Shown here piece by piece: positions 24,401 to 39,404 of a DNA stretch of 64,000 nt (positions are counted from its first letter, which is position 1; every line of letters begins with the position of its first letter). The translations under genes were made by a program, and so were the position numbers. The notes beneath the pieces are model-generated. The model worked only from the letters and a program-made list of their open reading frames with translations, was not told the DNA's origin and did no database searches. The DNA is from Cepaea nemoralis (taxonomy: Eukaryota; Mollusca; Gastropoda; Stylommatophora; Helicidae): contig JACEFZ010006331.1 of assembly GCA_014155875.1 (NCBI GenBank), positions 146,001-210,000 on the forward strand, read 5' to 3'.

Positions 24401-27400
24401 AGACCAAAGATTGTCATATATATACCACAGACTGTCACATATATACCACAGACTGTCACATATATACCACAGACTGTCACATATAGACCACAGACTGTCA
24501 CATATATACCACAGACGGTCACATATATACCACAGACTGTCACATATAGACAACAGACTGTCACAGAGACCACAGACTGTCACATATATACCACAGACTG
24601 TCAAATATTTATCACAGACTGTCACAGACACCACATATTGTCACATATATACCACAGACTGTCACATATAGACCACAGACTGTCACACAGAGACCACAGA
24701 CTGTCACATATAGACCACAGACTGTCACACATAGACCACAGACTGTCACACGACCACAGACTGTCACATATAGACCACAGACTGTCACACATAGACCACA
24801 GACTGTCACATATAGACCACAGACTGTCACACAGAGACCACAGACTGTCACATATAGACCACAGACTGTCACACATAGACCACAGACTGTCACACATTGA
24901 CCACAGGCTGTCACAGAGACCAGAGACTATCACATATAGACCACAGAATGTCATATACCACAGACTGTCACATACAGACCAAAGATTGTCACATATATAC
25001 CACAGACTGTCACATATATACCACAGACTGTCACATATATACCACAGACTGTCACATATATACCACAGACTGTCAAATATAGACCACAGACTGTCACATA
25101 TATACCACAGACTGTCACATATAGACCACAGACTGTCACATATATACCACAGACTGTCACATATAGACCACAGACTGTCACAGAGACCACAGACTGTCAC
25201 ATATATACCACAGACTGTCAAATATATATCACAGACTGTCACAGAGACCACATATTTCCACACATATACCACAGACTGTCACAGAGACTACAGACTGTCA
25301 CATATATACCACAGACTGTCAAATATATATCACAGACTGTCACAGAGACCACAGAATGTCACATATATACCACAGACTGTCACATATATACCACAGACTG
25401 TCACATATATACCACACACTGTCACATATAGACCACAGACTGACACATATATACCACAGACTGTCACATATAGACCACAGACTGTCACATATAGACCACA
25501 GACTGTCACATATATACCACAGACTGTCACATACAGACCAAAGTTTGTCACACATAGACCACACTGTCACACGTAGATCACGACTGTCACATAGATCACG
25601 ACTGTCACACATAGACCACAGACTGTCACAGAGCTACAGACTGTCACACAGAGACCAAAGACTGTCACAGAGACCAAAGACTGTCACATTTAGATCACAG
25701 ACTGTCACACATAGATCACAGACTGTCAAACATAGACCACAGTCTGTCATATAGACCACATACTGTCACACATAGATCACAGACTGTCGCAAAGACCAAA
25801 GACTGTCACATATAGACCACAGTCTGTCACACATAGACCACAGACTGCCATATAGACCACCGACTGTCACAGAGACAGAAGACTGTCACATATAGACTAC
25901 AGACTGTCATATAGACCACAGACTGTCACACATAGACCACAGACTGTCACACATAGACCACAGACTGTCACAGAGACCAAAGGCTGTCAAACATTGACAA
26001 CAGACTGTCGCACATAGACCACAGAATGTCATATAGACCACAGACTGTCATAGAAACCAATGACTGTCACAAATATATCACAGACTGCCACGCATAGACC
26101 ACAGAATGTCACAGAAACCAAAGACTGTCACATATATACCACAGACTGTCACATATATACCACAGACTGTCACATATATACCATAGATTGTCACATATAT
26201 ACCACAGACTGTCACAGAGATCACAGACAGTCACATATATACCACAGACTGTCACATATATACCACAGACTGTAACAGAGACCACATATTGTCACATATA
26301 TACCACAGACTGTCACATATATACCACAGACTGTAACAGAGACCACATATTGTCACATATATACCACAGACTGTCACATATATACCACAGACTGTCACAT
26401 ATATACCACAGACTGTCACATATATACCACAGACTGTCACATATATACAATAGACTGTCACACAGAGACCACAGACTGTCACATATAGACCACAGATTGT
26501 CACACATAGACCACAGACTTTCACACATAGACCACAGGCTGTCACAGAGACCAGAGACTATCACATATAGACCACATAATGTCATATAGACCACAGACTG
26601 TCACACACAGACCAAAGATTGTCATATATATACCACAGACTGTCAAATATATACCACAGACTGTCACATATATACCACAGACTGTCACATATAGACCACA
26701 GACTGTCACATATAGACCACAGACTGTCACATATATACCACAGACGGTCACATATATACCACAGACTGTCACATATATACCACAGACTGTCACATATAGA
26801 CCACAGACTGTCACATATAGACCACAGACTGTCACATATATACCACAGACTGTCACATATATACCACAGACTGTCACATATAGACCACAGACTGTCACAC
26901 ATAGACCACAGACTGTCACATATATACCACAGACTGTCACATATAGACCACAGACTGTCACATATAGACAACAGACTGTCACATATATACCACAGACGGT
27001 CACATATATACCACACACTGTCACATATAGACCACAGACTGTCACAGAGACCACAGACTGTCACATATATACCACAGACTGTCAAATATATATCACAGAC
27101 TGTCACAGACACCACATATTGTCACATATATACCACAGACTGTCACAGAGACCACATACTGTCACATATATACCACAGACTGTCAAATATATATCACAGA
27201 CTGTCACAGAGACCACAGACTGTCACATATATACCACAGACTGTCACATATATACCACAGAATGTCACATATATACCACAGACTGTCACATATAGACCAC
27301 AGACTGTCACATATAGACCACAGACTGTCACACATAGACCACAGACTGTCACATATAGACCACAGACTGTCACATATAGACCACAGACTGTCACACATAG

Positions 27401-30400
27401 ACCACAGACTGTCACATATAGACCACATACTGTCACACAGAGACCACAGACTGTCACATATAGACCACAGACTGTCACACATAGACCACAGACTGTCACA
27501 CATTGACCACAGGCTGTCACAGAGATCAGAGACTATCACATATAGACCACAGAATGTCATATAGACCACATACTGTCACATACAGACCAAAGATTGTCAC
27601 ATATATACCACAGACTGTCACATATATACCACAGACTGTCACATATATACCACAGACTGTCACATATATACCACAGACTGTCACATATAGACCACAGACT
27701 GTCACATATAGACCACAGACTGTCACATATAGACCACAGACTGTCACATATAGACCACAGACTGTCACATATATACCACAGACTGTCACATATAGACCAC
27801 AGACTGTCACAGAGACCACAGACTGTCACATATATACCACAGACTGTCAAATATATATCACAGACTGTCACAGAGATCACATATTGCCACACATATACCA
27901 CAGACTGTCACAGAGACCACAGACTGTCACATATATACCACAGACTGTCACATATAGACCACAGACTGTCACATATATACCACAGACTGTCACATATAGA
28001 CCACAGACTGTCACAGAGACTACAGACTGTCACATATATACCACAGACTGTCAAATATATATCACAGACTGTCACAGAGACCACATATTGCCACACATAT
28101 ACCACAGACTGTCACAGAGACCACAGACTGTCACATATATACCACAGACTGTCACATATATACCACAGACTGTCACATATAGACCACAGACTGTCACACA
28201 TAGACCACAGACTGTCACATATATACCACAGACTGTCACATATAGACCACAGACTGTCACATATAGACAACAGACTGTCACATATATACCACAGACGGTC
28301 ACATATATACCACACACTGTCACATATAGACCACAGACTGTCACAGAGACCACAGACTGTCACATATATACCACAGACTGTCAAATATATATCACAGACT
28401 GTCACAGACACCACATATTGTCACATATATACCACAGACTGTCACAGAGACCACATACTGTCACATATATACCACAGACTGTCAAATATATATCACAGAC
28501 TGTCACAGAGACCACAGACTGTCACATATATACCACAGACTGTCACATATATACCACAGAATGTCACATATATACCACAGACTGTCACATATAGACCACA
28601 GACTGTCACATATAGACCACAGACTGTCACACATAGACCACAGACTGTCACATATAGACCACAGACTGTCACATATAGACCACAGACTGTCACACATAGA
28701 CCACAGACTGTCACATATAGACCACAGACTGTCACACAGAGACCACAGACTGTCACATATAGACCACAGACTGTCACACATAGACCACAGACTGTCACAT
28801 ATAGACCACAGACTGTCACACAGAGACCACAGACTGTCACATATAGACCACAGACTGTCACACATAGACCACAGACTGTCACACATTGACCACAGGCTGT
28901 CACAGAGACCAGAGACTATCACATATAGACCACAGAATGTCATATAGACCACATACTGTCACATACAGACCAAAGATTGTCACATATATACCACAGACTG
29001 TCACATATATACCACAGACTGTCACATATATACCACAGACTGTCACATATATACCACAGACTGTCACATATAGACCACAGACTGTCACATATAGACCACA
29101 GACTGTCACATATAGACCACAGACTGTCACATATAGACCACAGACTGTCACATATAGACCACAGACTGTCACATGTAGACCACAGACTGTCACAGAGACC
29201 ACAGACTGTCACATATATACCACAGACTGTCAAATATATATCACAGACTGTCACAGAGATCACATATTGCCACACATATACCACAGACTGTCACAGAGAC
29301 CACAGACTGTCACATATATACCACAGACTGTCACATATAGACCACAGACTGTCACATATATACCACAGACTGTCACATATAGACCACAGACTGTCACAGA
29401 GACTACAGACTGTCACATATATACCACAGACTGTCAAATATATATCACAGACTGTCACAGAGACCACATATTGCCACACATATACCACAGACTGTCACAG
29501 AGACCACAGACTGTCACATATATACCACAGACTGTCAAATATATATCACAGACTGTCACAGAGACCACAGAATGTCACATATATACCACAGACTGTCACA
29601 TATATACCACAGACTGTCACATATATACCACAGACTGTCACATATAGACCACAGACTGTCACATATATACCACAGACTGTCACATATAGACCACAGACTG
29701 TCACATATATACCACAGACTTTCACATATATACCACAGACTGTCACATATATACAACAGACTGTCACATATAGTCCACAGACCGTCACATACAGACCAAA
29801 GTTTGTCACACATAGACCACACTGTCACACGTAGATCAAGACCGTCACATAGATCACGACTGTCACACATAGACCACAGACTGTCACAGAGCTACAGACT
29901 GTCACACATAGACCACAGACTGTCACAGAGACCAAAGACTGTCACATTTAGATCACAGACTGTCACACATAGATCACAGACTGTCAAACATAGACCACAG
30001 ACTGTCATATAGACCACATACTGTCACACATAGATCACAGACTGTCACACATAGACTACAGTCTGTCACACATAGACCACAGACTGCCATATAGACCACC
30101 GACTGTCACAGAGATAAAAGGCTGTCACATATAGACTACAGACTGTCATATAGACCACAGACTGTCACACATAGACCACAGACTTCACACATAGACCACA
30201 GACTGTCACAGAGACCAAAGGCTGTCACATATAGAACACAGACTGTCATATAGACCACAGACTGTCACACATAGACCACAGACTGTCACACATAGACCAC
30301 AGACTGTCACAGAGACCAAAGACTGTCACATTTAGATCACAGACTGTCACACATAGATCACAGACTGTCAAACATAGACCACAGACTGTCATATAGACCA

Positions 30401-33400
30401 CATACTGTCACACATAGATCACAGACTGTCACACATAGACTACAGTCTGTCACACATAGACCACAGACTGCCATATAGACCACCGACTGTCACACATAGA
30501 CCACATACTGTCACACATAGATCACAGACTGTCACAGAGACCAAAGGCTGTCACATATAGACTACAGACTGTCATATAGACCACAGACTGTCACACATAG
30601 ACCACAGACTGTCACACATAGACCACATACTGTCACACATAGACCACAGACTGTCACACATAGACCACAGACTGTCACACATAGACCACAGACTGTCACA
30701 CATAGACCACAGACTGTCACACATAGACCACATACTGTCACACATAGACTACAGACTGTCACAGAGACCAAAGGCTGTCACATAAAGACTACAGACTGTC
30801 ATATAGACCACAGACTGTCACACATAGACCACAGACTGTCACACATAGACCACAGACTGTCACAGAGACCAAAGGCTGTCACATATAGACTACAGACTTT
30901 CATATAGACCACAGACTGTCACACATAGACCACATACTGTCACAGAGACCAAAGGCTGTCACATATATACCACAGACTGTCACATATATACCACAGACTG
31001 TCACATATATACCATAGATTGTCACATATATACCATAGATTGTCACATATATACCACAGACTGTCACATATATACCACAGACTGTAACAGAGACCACAGA
31101 CTGTCACATATATACCACAGACTGTCACATATATACCACAGACTGTCACATATATACCACAGACTGTAACAGAGACCACATATTGTCACATATATACCAC
31201 AGACTGTCACATATATACAACAGACTGTCACAGAGACCACATATTGTCACATATATACCACAGTCTGTCACATATATACCACAGACTGTCACATATATAC
31301 CACAGACTGTCACATATATACCACAGACTGTCACATACAGACTACAGACTGTCACATAGACCACAGACTGTCACATAGACTACAGACTGTCACATAGACT
31401 ACAGACTGTCACATACAGACTACAGACTGTCACATAGACTACAGACTGTCACATAGACTACAGACTGTCACATAGACTACAGACTGTCACATAGACCACA
31501 GACTGTCACATATATACAACAGACTGTCACAGAGACCACATATTGTCACATATATACCACAGTCTGTCACATATATACCACAGACTGTCACATATATACC
31601 ACAGACTGTCACATATATACCACAGACTGTCACATACAGACTACAGACTGTCACATAGACCACAGACTGTCACATAGACTACAGACTGTCACATAGACTA
31701 CAGACTGTCACATACAGACTACAGACTGTCACATAGACTACAGACTGTCACATAGACTACAGACTGTCACATAGACTACAGACTGTCACATAGACCACAG
31801 ACTGTCACATACAGACTACAGACTGTCACATAGACTACAGACTGTCACATAGACTACAGACTGTCACATAGACTACAGACTGTCACATAGACCACAGACT
31901 GTCACATACAGACTACAGACTGTCACATAGACTACAGACTGTCACATAGACCACAGACTGTCACATACAGACTACAGATTGTCACATAGACTACAGACTG
32001 TCACATACAGACTACAGACTGTCACATACAGACTACAGATTGTCACATAGACTACAGACTGTCACATACAGACTACAGACTGTCACATACAGACTACAGA
32101 TTGTCACATAGACTACAGACTGTCACATACAGACTACAGACTGTCACATAGACCACAGACTGTCACATAGACCACAGATTGTCACATAGACTACAGACTG
32201 TCACATACAGACTACAGACTGTCACATAGACCACAGACTGTCACATATAGACCACAGACTGTCACATATATACCACAGACTGTCACATACAGACTACAGA
32301 CTGTCACACATAGACCACAGACTGTCACATATAGACCACAGACTGTCACATATAGACCACAGACTGTCACACATAGACCACAGACTGTCACATATAGACC
32401 ACAGACTGTCACACAGAGACCACAGACTGTCACATATAGACCACAGACTGTCACACATAGACCACAGACTGTCACATATAGACCACAGACTGTCACACAG
32501 AGACCACAGACTGTCACATATAGACCACAGACTGTCACACATAGACCACAGACTGTCACACATTGACCACAGGCTGTCACAGAGACCAGAGACTATCACA
32601 TATAGACCACAGAATGTCATATAGACCACATACTGTCACATACAGACCAAAGATTGTCACATATATACCACAGACTGTCACATATATACCACAGACTGTC
32701 ACATATATACCACAGACTGTCACATATATACCACAGACTGTCACATATAGACCACAGACTGTCACATATAGACCACAGACTGTCACATATAGACCACAGA
32801 CTGTCACATATAGACCACAGACTGTCACATATAGACCACAGACTGTCACATGTAGACCACAGACTGTCACAGAGACCACAGACTGTCACATATATACCAC
32901 AGACTGTCAAATATATATCACAGACTGTCACAGAGATCACATATTGCCACACATATACCACAGACTGTCACAGAGACCACAGACTGTCACATATATACCA
33001 CAGACTGTCACATATAGACCACAGACTGTCACATATATACCACAGACTGTCACATATAGACCACAGACTGTCACAGAGACTACAGACTGTCACATATATA
33101 CCACAGACTGTCAAATATATATCACAGACTGTCACAGAGACCACATATTGCCACACATATACCACAGACTGTCACAGAGACCACAGACTGTCACATATAT
33201 ACCACAGACTGTCAAATATATATCACAGACTGTCACAGAGACCACAGAATGTCACATATATACCACAGACTGTCACATATATACCACAGACTGTCACATA
33301 TATACCACAGACTGTCACATATAGACCACAGACTGTCACATATATACCACAGACTGTCACATATAGACCACAGACTGTCACATATATACCACAGACTTTC

Positions 33401-36229
33401 ACATATATACCACAGACTGTCACATATATACAACAGACTGTCACATATAGTCCACAGACCGTCACATACAGACCAAAGTTTGTCACACATAGACCACACT
33501 GTCACACGTAGATCATGACCGTCACATAGATCACGACTGTCACACATAGACCACAGACTGTCACAGAGCTACAGACTGTCACACATAGACCACAGACTGT
33601 CACAGAGACCAAAGACTGTCACATTTAGATCACAGACTGTCACACATAGATCACAGACTGTCAAACATAGACCACAGACTGTCATATAGACCACATACTG
33701 TCACACATAGATCACAGACTGTCACACATAGACTACAGTCTGTCACACATAGACCACAGACTGCCATATAGACCACCGACTGTCACAGAGATAAAAGGCT
33801 GTCACATATAGACTACAGACTGTCATATAGACCACAGACTGTCACACATAGACCACAGACTTCACACATAGACCACAGACTGTCACAGAGACCAAAGGCT
33901 GTCACATATAGACCACAGACTGTCATATAGACCACAGACTGTCACACATAGACCACAGACTGTCACACATAGACCACAGACTGTCACAGAGACCAAAGAC
34001 TGTCACATTTAGATCACAGACTGTCACACATAGATCACAGACTGTCAAACATAGACCACAGACTGTCATATAGACCACATACTGTCACACATAGATCACA
34101 GACTGTCACACATAGACTACAGTCTGTCACACATAGACCACAGACTGCCATATAGACCACCGACTGTCACACATAGACCACATACTGTCACACATAGATC
34201 ACAGACTGTCACAGAGACCAAAGGCTGTCACATATAGACTACAGACTGTCATATAGACCACAGACTGTCACACATAGACCACAGACTGTCACACATAGAC
34301 CACATACTGTCACACATAGACCACAGACTGTCACACATAGACCACAGACTGTCACACATAGACCACAGACTGTCACACATAGACCACAGACTGTCACACA
34401 TAGACCACATACTGTCACACATAGACTACAGACTGTCACAGAGACCAAAGGCTGTCACATAAAGACTACAGACTGTCATATAGACCACAGACTGTCACAC
34501 ATAGACCACAGACTGTCACACATAGACCACAGACTGTCACAGAGACCAAAGGCTGTCACATATAGACTACAGACTTTCATATAGACCACAGACTGTCACA
34601 CATAGACCACATACTGTCACAGAGACCAAAGGCTGTCACATATATACCACAGACTGTCACATATATACCACAGACTGTCACATATATACCATAGATTGTC
34701 ACATATATACCATAGATTGTCACATATATACCACAGACTGTCACATATATACCACAGACTGTAACAGAGACCACAGACTGTCACATATATACCACAGACT
34801 GTCACATATATACCACAGACTGTCACATATATACCACAGACTGTAACAGAGACCACATATTGTCACATATATACCACAGACTGTCACATATATACAACAG
34901 ACTGTCACAGAGACCACATATTGTCACATATATACCACAGTCTGTCACATATATACCACAGACTGTCACATATATACCACAGACTGTCACATATATACCA
35001 CAGACTGTCACATACAGACTACAGACTGTCACATAGACCACAGACTGTCACATAGACTACAGACTGTCACATAGACTACAGACTGTCACATACAGACTAC
35101 AGACTGTCACATAGACTACAGACTGTCACATAGACTACAGACTGTCACATAGACTACAGACTGTCACATAGACCACAGACTGTCACATATATACAACAGA
35201 CTGTCACAGAGACCACATATTGTCACATATATACCACAGTCTGTCACATATATACCACAGACTGTCACATATATACCACAGACTGTCACATATATACCAC
35301 AGACTGTCACATACAGACTACAGACTGTCACATAGACCACAGACTGTCACATAGACTACAGACTGTCACATAGACTACAGACTGTCACATACAGACTACA
35401 GACTGTCACATAGACTACAGACTGTCACATAGACTACAGACTGTCACATAGACTACAGACTGTCACATAGACCACAGACTGTCACATACAGACTACAGAC
35501 TGTCACATAGACTACAGACTGTCACATAGACTACAGACTGTCACATAGACTACAGACTGTCACATAGACCACAGACTGTCACATACAGACTACAGACTGT
35601 CACATAGACTACAGACTGTCACATAGACCACAGACTGTCACATACAGACTACAGATTGTCACATAGACTACAGACTGTCACATACAGACTACAGACTGTC
35701 ACATACAGACTACAGATTGTCACATAGACTACAGACTGTCACATACAGACTACAGACTGTCACATACAGACTACAGATTGTCACATAGACTACAGACTGT
35801 CACATACAGACTACAGACTGTCACATAGACCACAGACTGTCACATAGACCACAGATTGTCACATAGACTACAGACTGTCACATACAGACTACAGACTGTC
35901 ACATAGACCACAGACTGTCACATATAGACCACAGACTGTCACATATATACCACAGACTGTCACATACAGACTACAGACTGTCACATACAGACTACAGATT
36001 GTCACATAGACTACAGACTGTCACATACAGACTACAGACTGTCACATAGACCACAGACTGTCACATAGACCACAGATTGTCACATAGACTACAGACTGTC
36101 ACATAGACCACAGACTGTCACATACAGACTACAGACTGTCACATAGACCACAGACTGTCACATACAGACTACAGACTGTCACATATAGACCACAGACTGT
36201 CACATAGACTACAGACTGTCACATAGGCC
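21486..36229. repeat. 14.7-kb minisatellite of 21-bp units (about 700 copies)
   Basis: The basic unit is CACATATATACCACAGACTGT with variants CACATATAGACC, CACACATAGACC, CACAGAGACC (19-bp type), CATATAGACC and CATACAGACTAC. It fills most of the second intron in view. Higher-order repeats are nested: 340 bp three times near 21.7-22.75 kb, a block repeated 3177 bp apart (22881 and 26058), one repeated 1383 bp apart (27503 and 28886), and a 3677-bp tandem duplication (28622-35975). Dozens of frames on both strands with seven-residue periods (YHRLSHI, TVCGIYV) are artefacts. Confidence 0.97.
28622..35975. repeat. Two tandem copies of a 3,677-bp higher-order repeat
   Basis: Copies at 28622-32298 and 32299-35975 are nearly identical. 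Landmark variants recur exactly 3677 bp apart, and the sequences diverge immediately outside (compare 28610 with 32287, and 32305 with 35982). Differences seen include GATCAAGACC against GATCATGACC (about 29838 and 33515) and AGAACACAG against AGACCACAG (about 30233 and 33910). Confidence 0.92.
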
Positions 36230-36499
36230 ACTTTATACCGTGGCATGTCTGCTATAGTATGTCCACAAACGAATGCCGTCATTCATGATCAATTATTTTA
36301 AAACTGTCTGTTGCATCGTTATGAAATTTTTCCTGCCTTCTTATATTTACCCCCACCCAAGGAATATGTCTTTGATAGGTCCAAAAACAACTTAAATCAT
36401 TGAAAGCGGCGACATTCCTTTGATCTTTTTGCTGAAAAACTAGTGATTTCTCGCTAACGAAGTTATTTTTACGGTAATGTGAGACATGTCAATTCTGTT
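36230..36499. other. Unique intron sequence
   Basis: AT-rich, non-repetitive sequence between the 21-bp array and the SINE. No exon or RNA gene recognised. Confidence 0.4.
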
Positions 36500-36795
36500 G
36501 ACACACGAAGGCGTATCCGGATTCGTATGAGAGTGGGTGCAATGAAAGAATTAGCTTAAAATCGACAGGGTCGGCTGCATTGCACCGGGTGTTTATCCCA
36601 TATGGCTCAGTTTCTTTCCGCAGCGCGGAAAGCGTCGCACAAAGCACGAACTCCGTAGCTCCAGCGACGACCCTCGGGAGTCTCCGAAAAAATGCACTCG
36701 TGAAATGAAGGACGCGGCCCGGAATCGAACATACAACCTTCGGAGCCCGAGTCAGACGGCTTGACCACTTCACCACGGAGAATCCCGAGAGGGGT
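36500..36795 (-). mobile_element. tRNA-derived SINE
   Basis: The minus strand starts GGGATTCTCCGTGGTGAAGT and carries a degenerate pol III A box (TGGTGAAGTGGTCAAG, about 36760-36775) and a near-canonical B box (GTTCGATTCC, 36721-36730), spaced as in a tRNA. The tRNA-like head is followed by a roughly 200-bp body (TCACGAGTGC, GGAGCTACGGAGTTCGTGC, TTTCCGCGCTGCGGAAAG). The head lacks a good acceptor stem and the body extends far beyond tRNA length, so it is a SINE and not a tRNA gene. The SINE family was not identified. Confidence 0.75.
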
Positions 36796-37175
36796 GCAAT
36801 GTGTAATATTAGTAAAGACAGAGAATTTACAGAGGCACGGGGTAAATAATTTGTAAATTAACAGGAAAGTAGAAGGAATATATTTCTTACCTTATTTTTC
36901 ATTTCCTTCTTGTTTCTTCAGCTGATGCTGATGCTGTAATGTTTAGGGCCTGCAATTCGTCTGAATAGTTGGAGCAAAATATCCCAGTAAGTGTGTACGT
37001 AGATTAAGGTCTGCGATCTGCTCATACCTTAATCTGTGTCGGACGATTCCAGTAGGTTGATGATTGCTCTCGGTTGCATAAAAGTCAATCCATCCTTTCT
37101 CCAATAGTCCTCTTCCTCTTTCAACACATGGTCCTGACGTTTTTTCCAGTAACTTTTATCAATATTTAATAGCGC
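36796..37175. other. Unique intron sequence
   Basis: No gene or element recognised. It may be the body of the element that ends with the tetranucleotide cascade at 37176-37575. Confidence 0.35.
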
Positions 37176-37416
37176 GGACAGACAGACAGACAGACAGACA
37201 GACAGAAAGGTAGGTAGGTAGGTAGGTAGGCAGAAAGGTAGGTGGGTGGGTGGGTGGGTGGATGGCTGGCTGGCTGGCTGGCTGGCTGACTTGGTGGGTG
37301 GGTGGGTGGGTGAGTCGGTGGGTCGGTGGGTCGGTCGGTCGGTGGGTCGGTCGGTCGGTGGGCCGGCAGGCAGGCAGGCAGGCAGGTAGGTAGATTAGAT
37401 AGATAGATAGATAGAT

Positions 37417-37454
<38 letters not shown>

Positions 37455-37464
37455 CCAGCTAGCC

Positions 37465-37544
<80 letters not shown>

Positions 37545-37575
37545 CCCCGCCAGGAGCCGGGCCGAGCCAGCTAGT
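37176..37575 (+). mobile_element. Tetranucleotide repeat cascade ending in a possible Helitron-like terminus
   Basis: Successive tetranucleotide blocks run (GACA)n, (GGTA)n, (GGTG)n, (GGCT)n, (GGTG)n, (GGTC)n, (AGGC)n and (TAGA)n, the last at about 37393-37543. The end is GATCCCCGCCAGGAGCCG then GGCCGAGCCAGCTAGT. The ending and the adjacent tetranucleotide run resemble 16615-16697, suggesting the same element family. The Helitron assignment is tentative. Confidence 0.4.
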
Positions 37576-38009
37576 TTATTTATATAATCACGTTTCATCA
37601 AAGAACCCACAGTTTGACGACTCCTCTGAACCTACCCCATATAAATTCCCTCAGTCTGCCAAAAGCAAAACCGCGCAGACAAATTTCAAAAATTTGGGGG
37701 TGTGTCTTGTTGAAACGGTAATACTCTTAAAATGGTGGAATGAATGCGAGGGGCAATAAAATATATACCGCGTATAACCAAACATTGAAATCTGCTGTAC
37801 AATCTCCAGAACAAAAATGTTTTTGTTGGGTGGACATAATTATGAGGTTATATACGAAATCTCATCATTTCTCCTCAATTGGTTACTGAGATATTAAATT
37901 TTATATTGAGGCAACAAATAACATCAAAAAACACACACTATAGAGCTGTGTTTGCGACACCATGGCGTGTCTCCCATCCTCTATTATAAAATAGACAATT
38001 ATATATATT
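37576..38009. other. Unique intron sequence
   Basis: AT-rich, with no recognised exon, RNA gene or element. Confidence 0.4.
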
Positions 38010-38664
<655 letters not shown>

Positions 38665-38830
38665 TGCATGTCCTTCACAGGACGTAGCAGTCAACCCCAG
38701 CATTTTCGCTGTTCGTGGTTCCTGGACAAATTTTACGTTCAGTAGTTTGCCATTGCTTTCTGAACAACCGGCTCTTATACCTATTTTCGAAAAAAACCAG
38801 GTCCGCTGTTAATGTGTGCTGACATTCTAG

Positions 38831-38985
38831 GGGCCGCTGGTGATGCTGGTCATCAAAGTCACGGACGTGGACATCTTTGGGTTGGACGACATGCACACCT
38901 GGGCAACAGTGCTGAACGAGACCGTCTGGCCGGGGCAGGCGGAGGCTGAGTGGCAGGAGCGGGTCACCTCGGAGAATTCTCACAC
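38831..38985 (+). CDS. Host gene exon, N-terminal domain of a Notch-ligand-like protein (part 3)
   Basis: The acceptor GCTGACATTCTAG ends at 38830 and the donor GTGAGT begins at 38986. The exon opens in phase 0, as required by the exon ending at 21460, and reads GPLVMLVIKVTDVDIFGLDD, MHTWATVLNETVWPGQAEA and EWQERVTSENSHT. It leaves two bases of a split Thr codon. The hydrophobic beta-strand-like PLVMLVIKVTDVD followed by an acidic DD segment matches the end of the MNNL/C2-like domain of Delta/Jagged ligands (xxLxIEAWDxD...). The DSL domain and EGF repeats expected next are not found in the remaining window, so the gene presumably continues to the right. The N-glycosylation sequon NET supports an extracellular location. 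Confidence 0.72.
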
Positions 38986-39141
38986 GTGAGTTCACCTGTT
39001 GTCTGTTATAGTTTAGCTCTCTTGTATACTGTAGCTTTGTTGATTCAACACGATACACCGTCACGTGAGTTCACTTGTCCTCTGTTATAGTTTTGCTTCC
39101 TTGTATACTGTAGTTTTGTTTGATTCAACATAATACACCGT
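38986..39141. repeat. 78-bp tandem duplication containing the splice donor
   Basis: Two units, 38986-39063 and 39064-39141, begin GTGAGTTCACCTGTTGTC and GTGAGTTCACTTGTCCTC. They share TCTGTTATAGTTT, CTTGTATACTGTAG and TTGATTCAACA, and end TACACCGTC(AC). The second unit recreates a CAC/GTGAGT donor 78 bp downstream of the real one. Confidence 0.93.
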
Positions 39142-39404
39142 CGGCCATTCCCCCGACATTTGCACTATCATTATCACGTGTCATGCCGTGCTCCCGACAT
39201 TTACACGACCATTAGTAGCATGAACCATCAGATTTTAAATTTGAGTATTTACTAATGAGACCAAAAGATAGGCCTTGAGACACCGAATCTAATGGTACCA
39301 AGATGATGCATGTATATCAATTAGAAGCGAAGATATGCATCTTTGAGTGTCGTGATCGTTAACGCAGAAATTGAGACAAAACATCTCCTCTGGGCATCTT
39401 TTTT
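39142..39404. other. Unique intron sequence
   Basis: No recognised feature. It joins the donor duplication to the 61/65-bp array. Confidence 0.4.

Noticed and set aside
22883..33624. Many ORFs with YHRLSHI or TVCGIYV heptads
   Set aside because: The 21-bp unit is seven codons. All frames are repeat translations with no unique sequence.
21486..36229. CRISPR-like array
   Set aside because: Units are contiguous without unique spacers, on animal DNA with introns; it is a minisatellite.
36500..36795. Functional tRNA gene on the minus strand
   Set aside because: A- and B-box-like sequences are present, but no proper acceptor stem pairs and the element continues about 200 bp as a SINE body.
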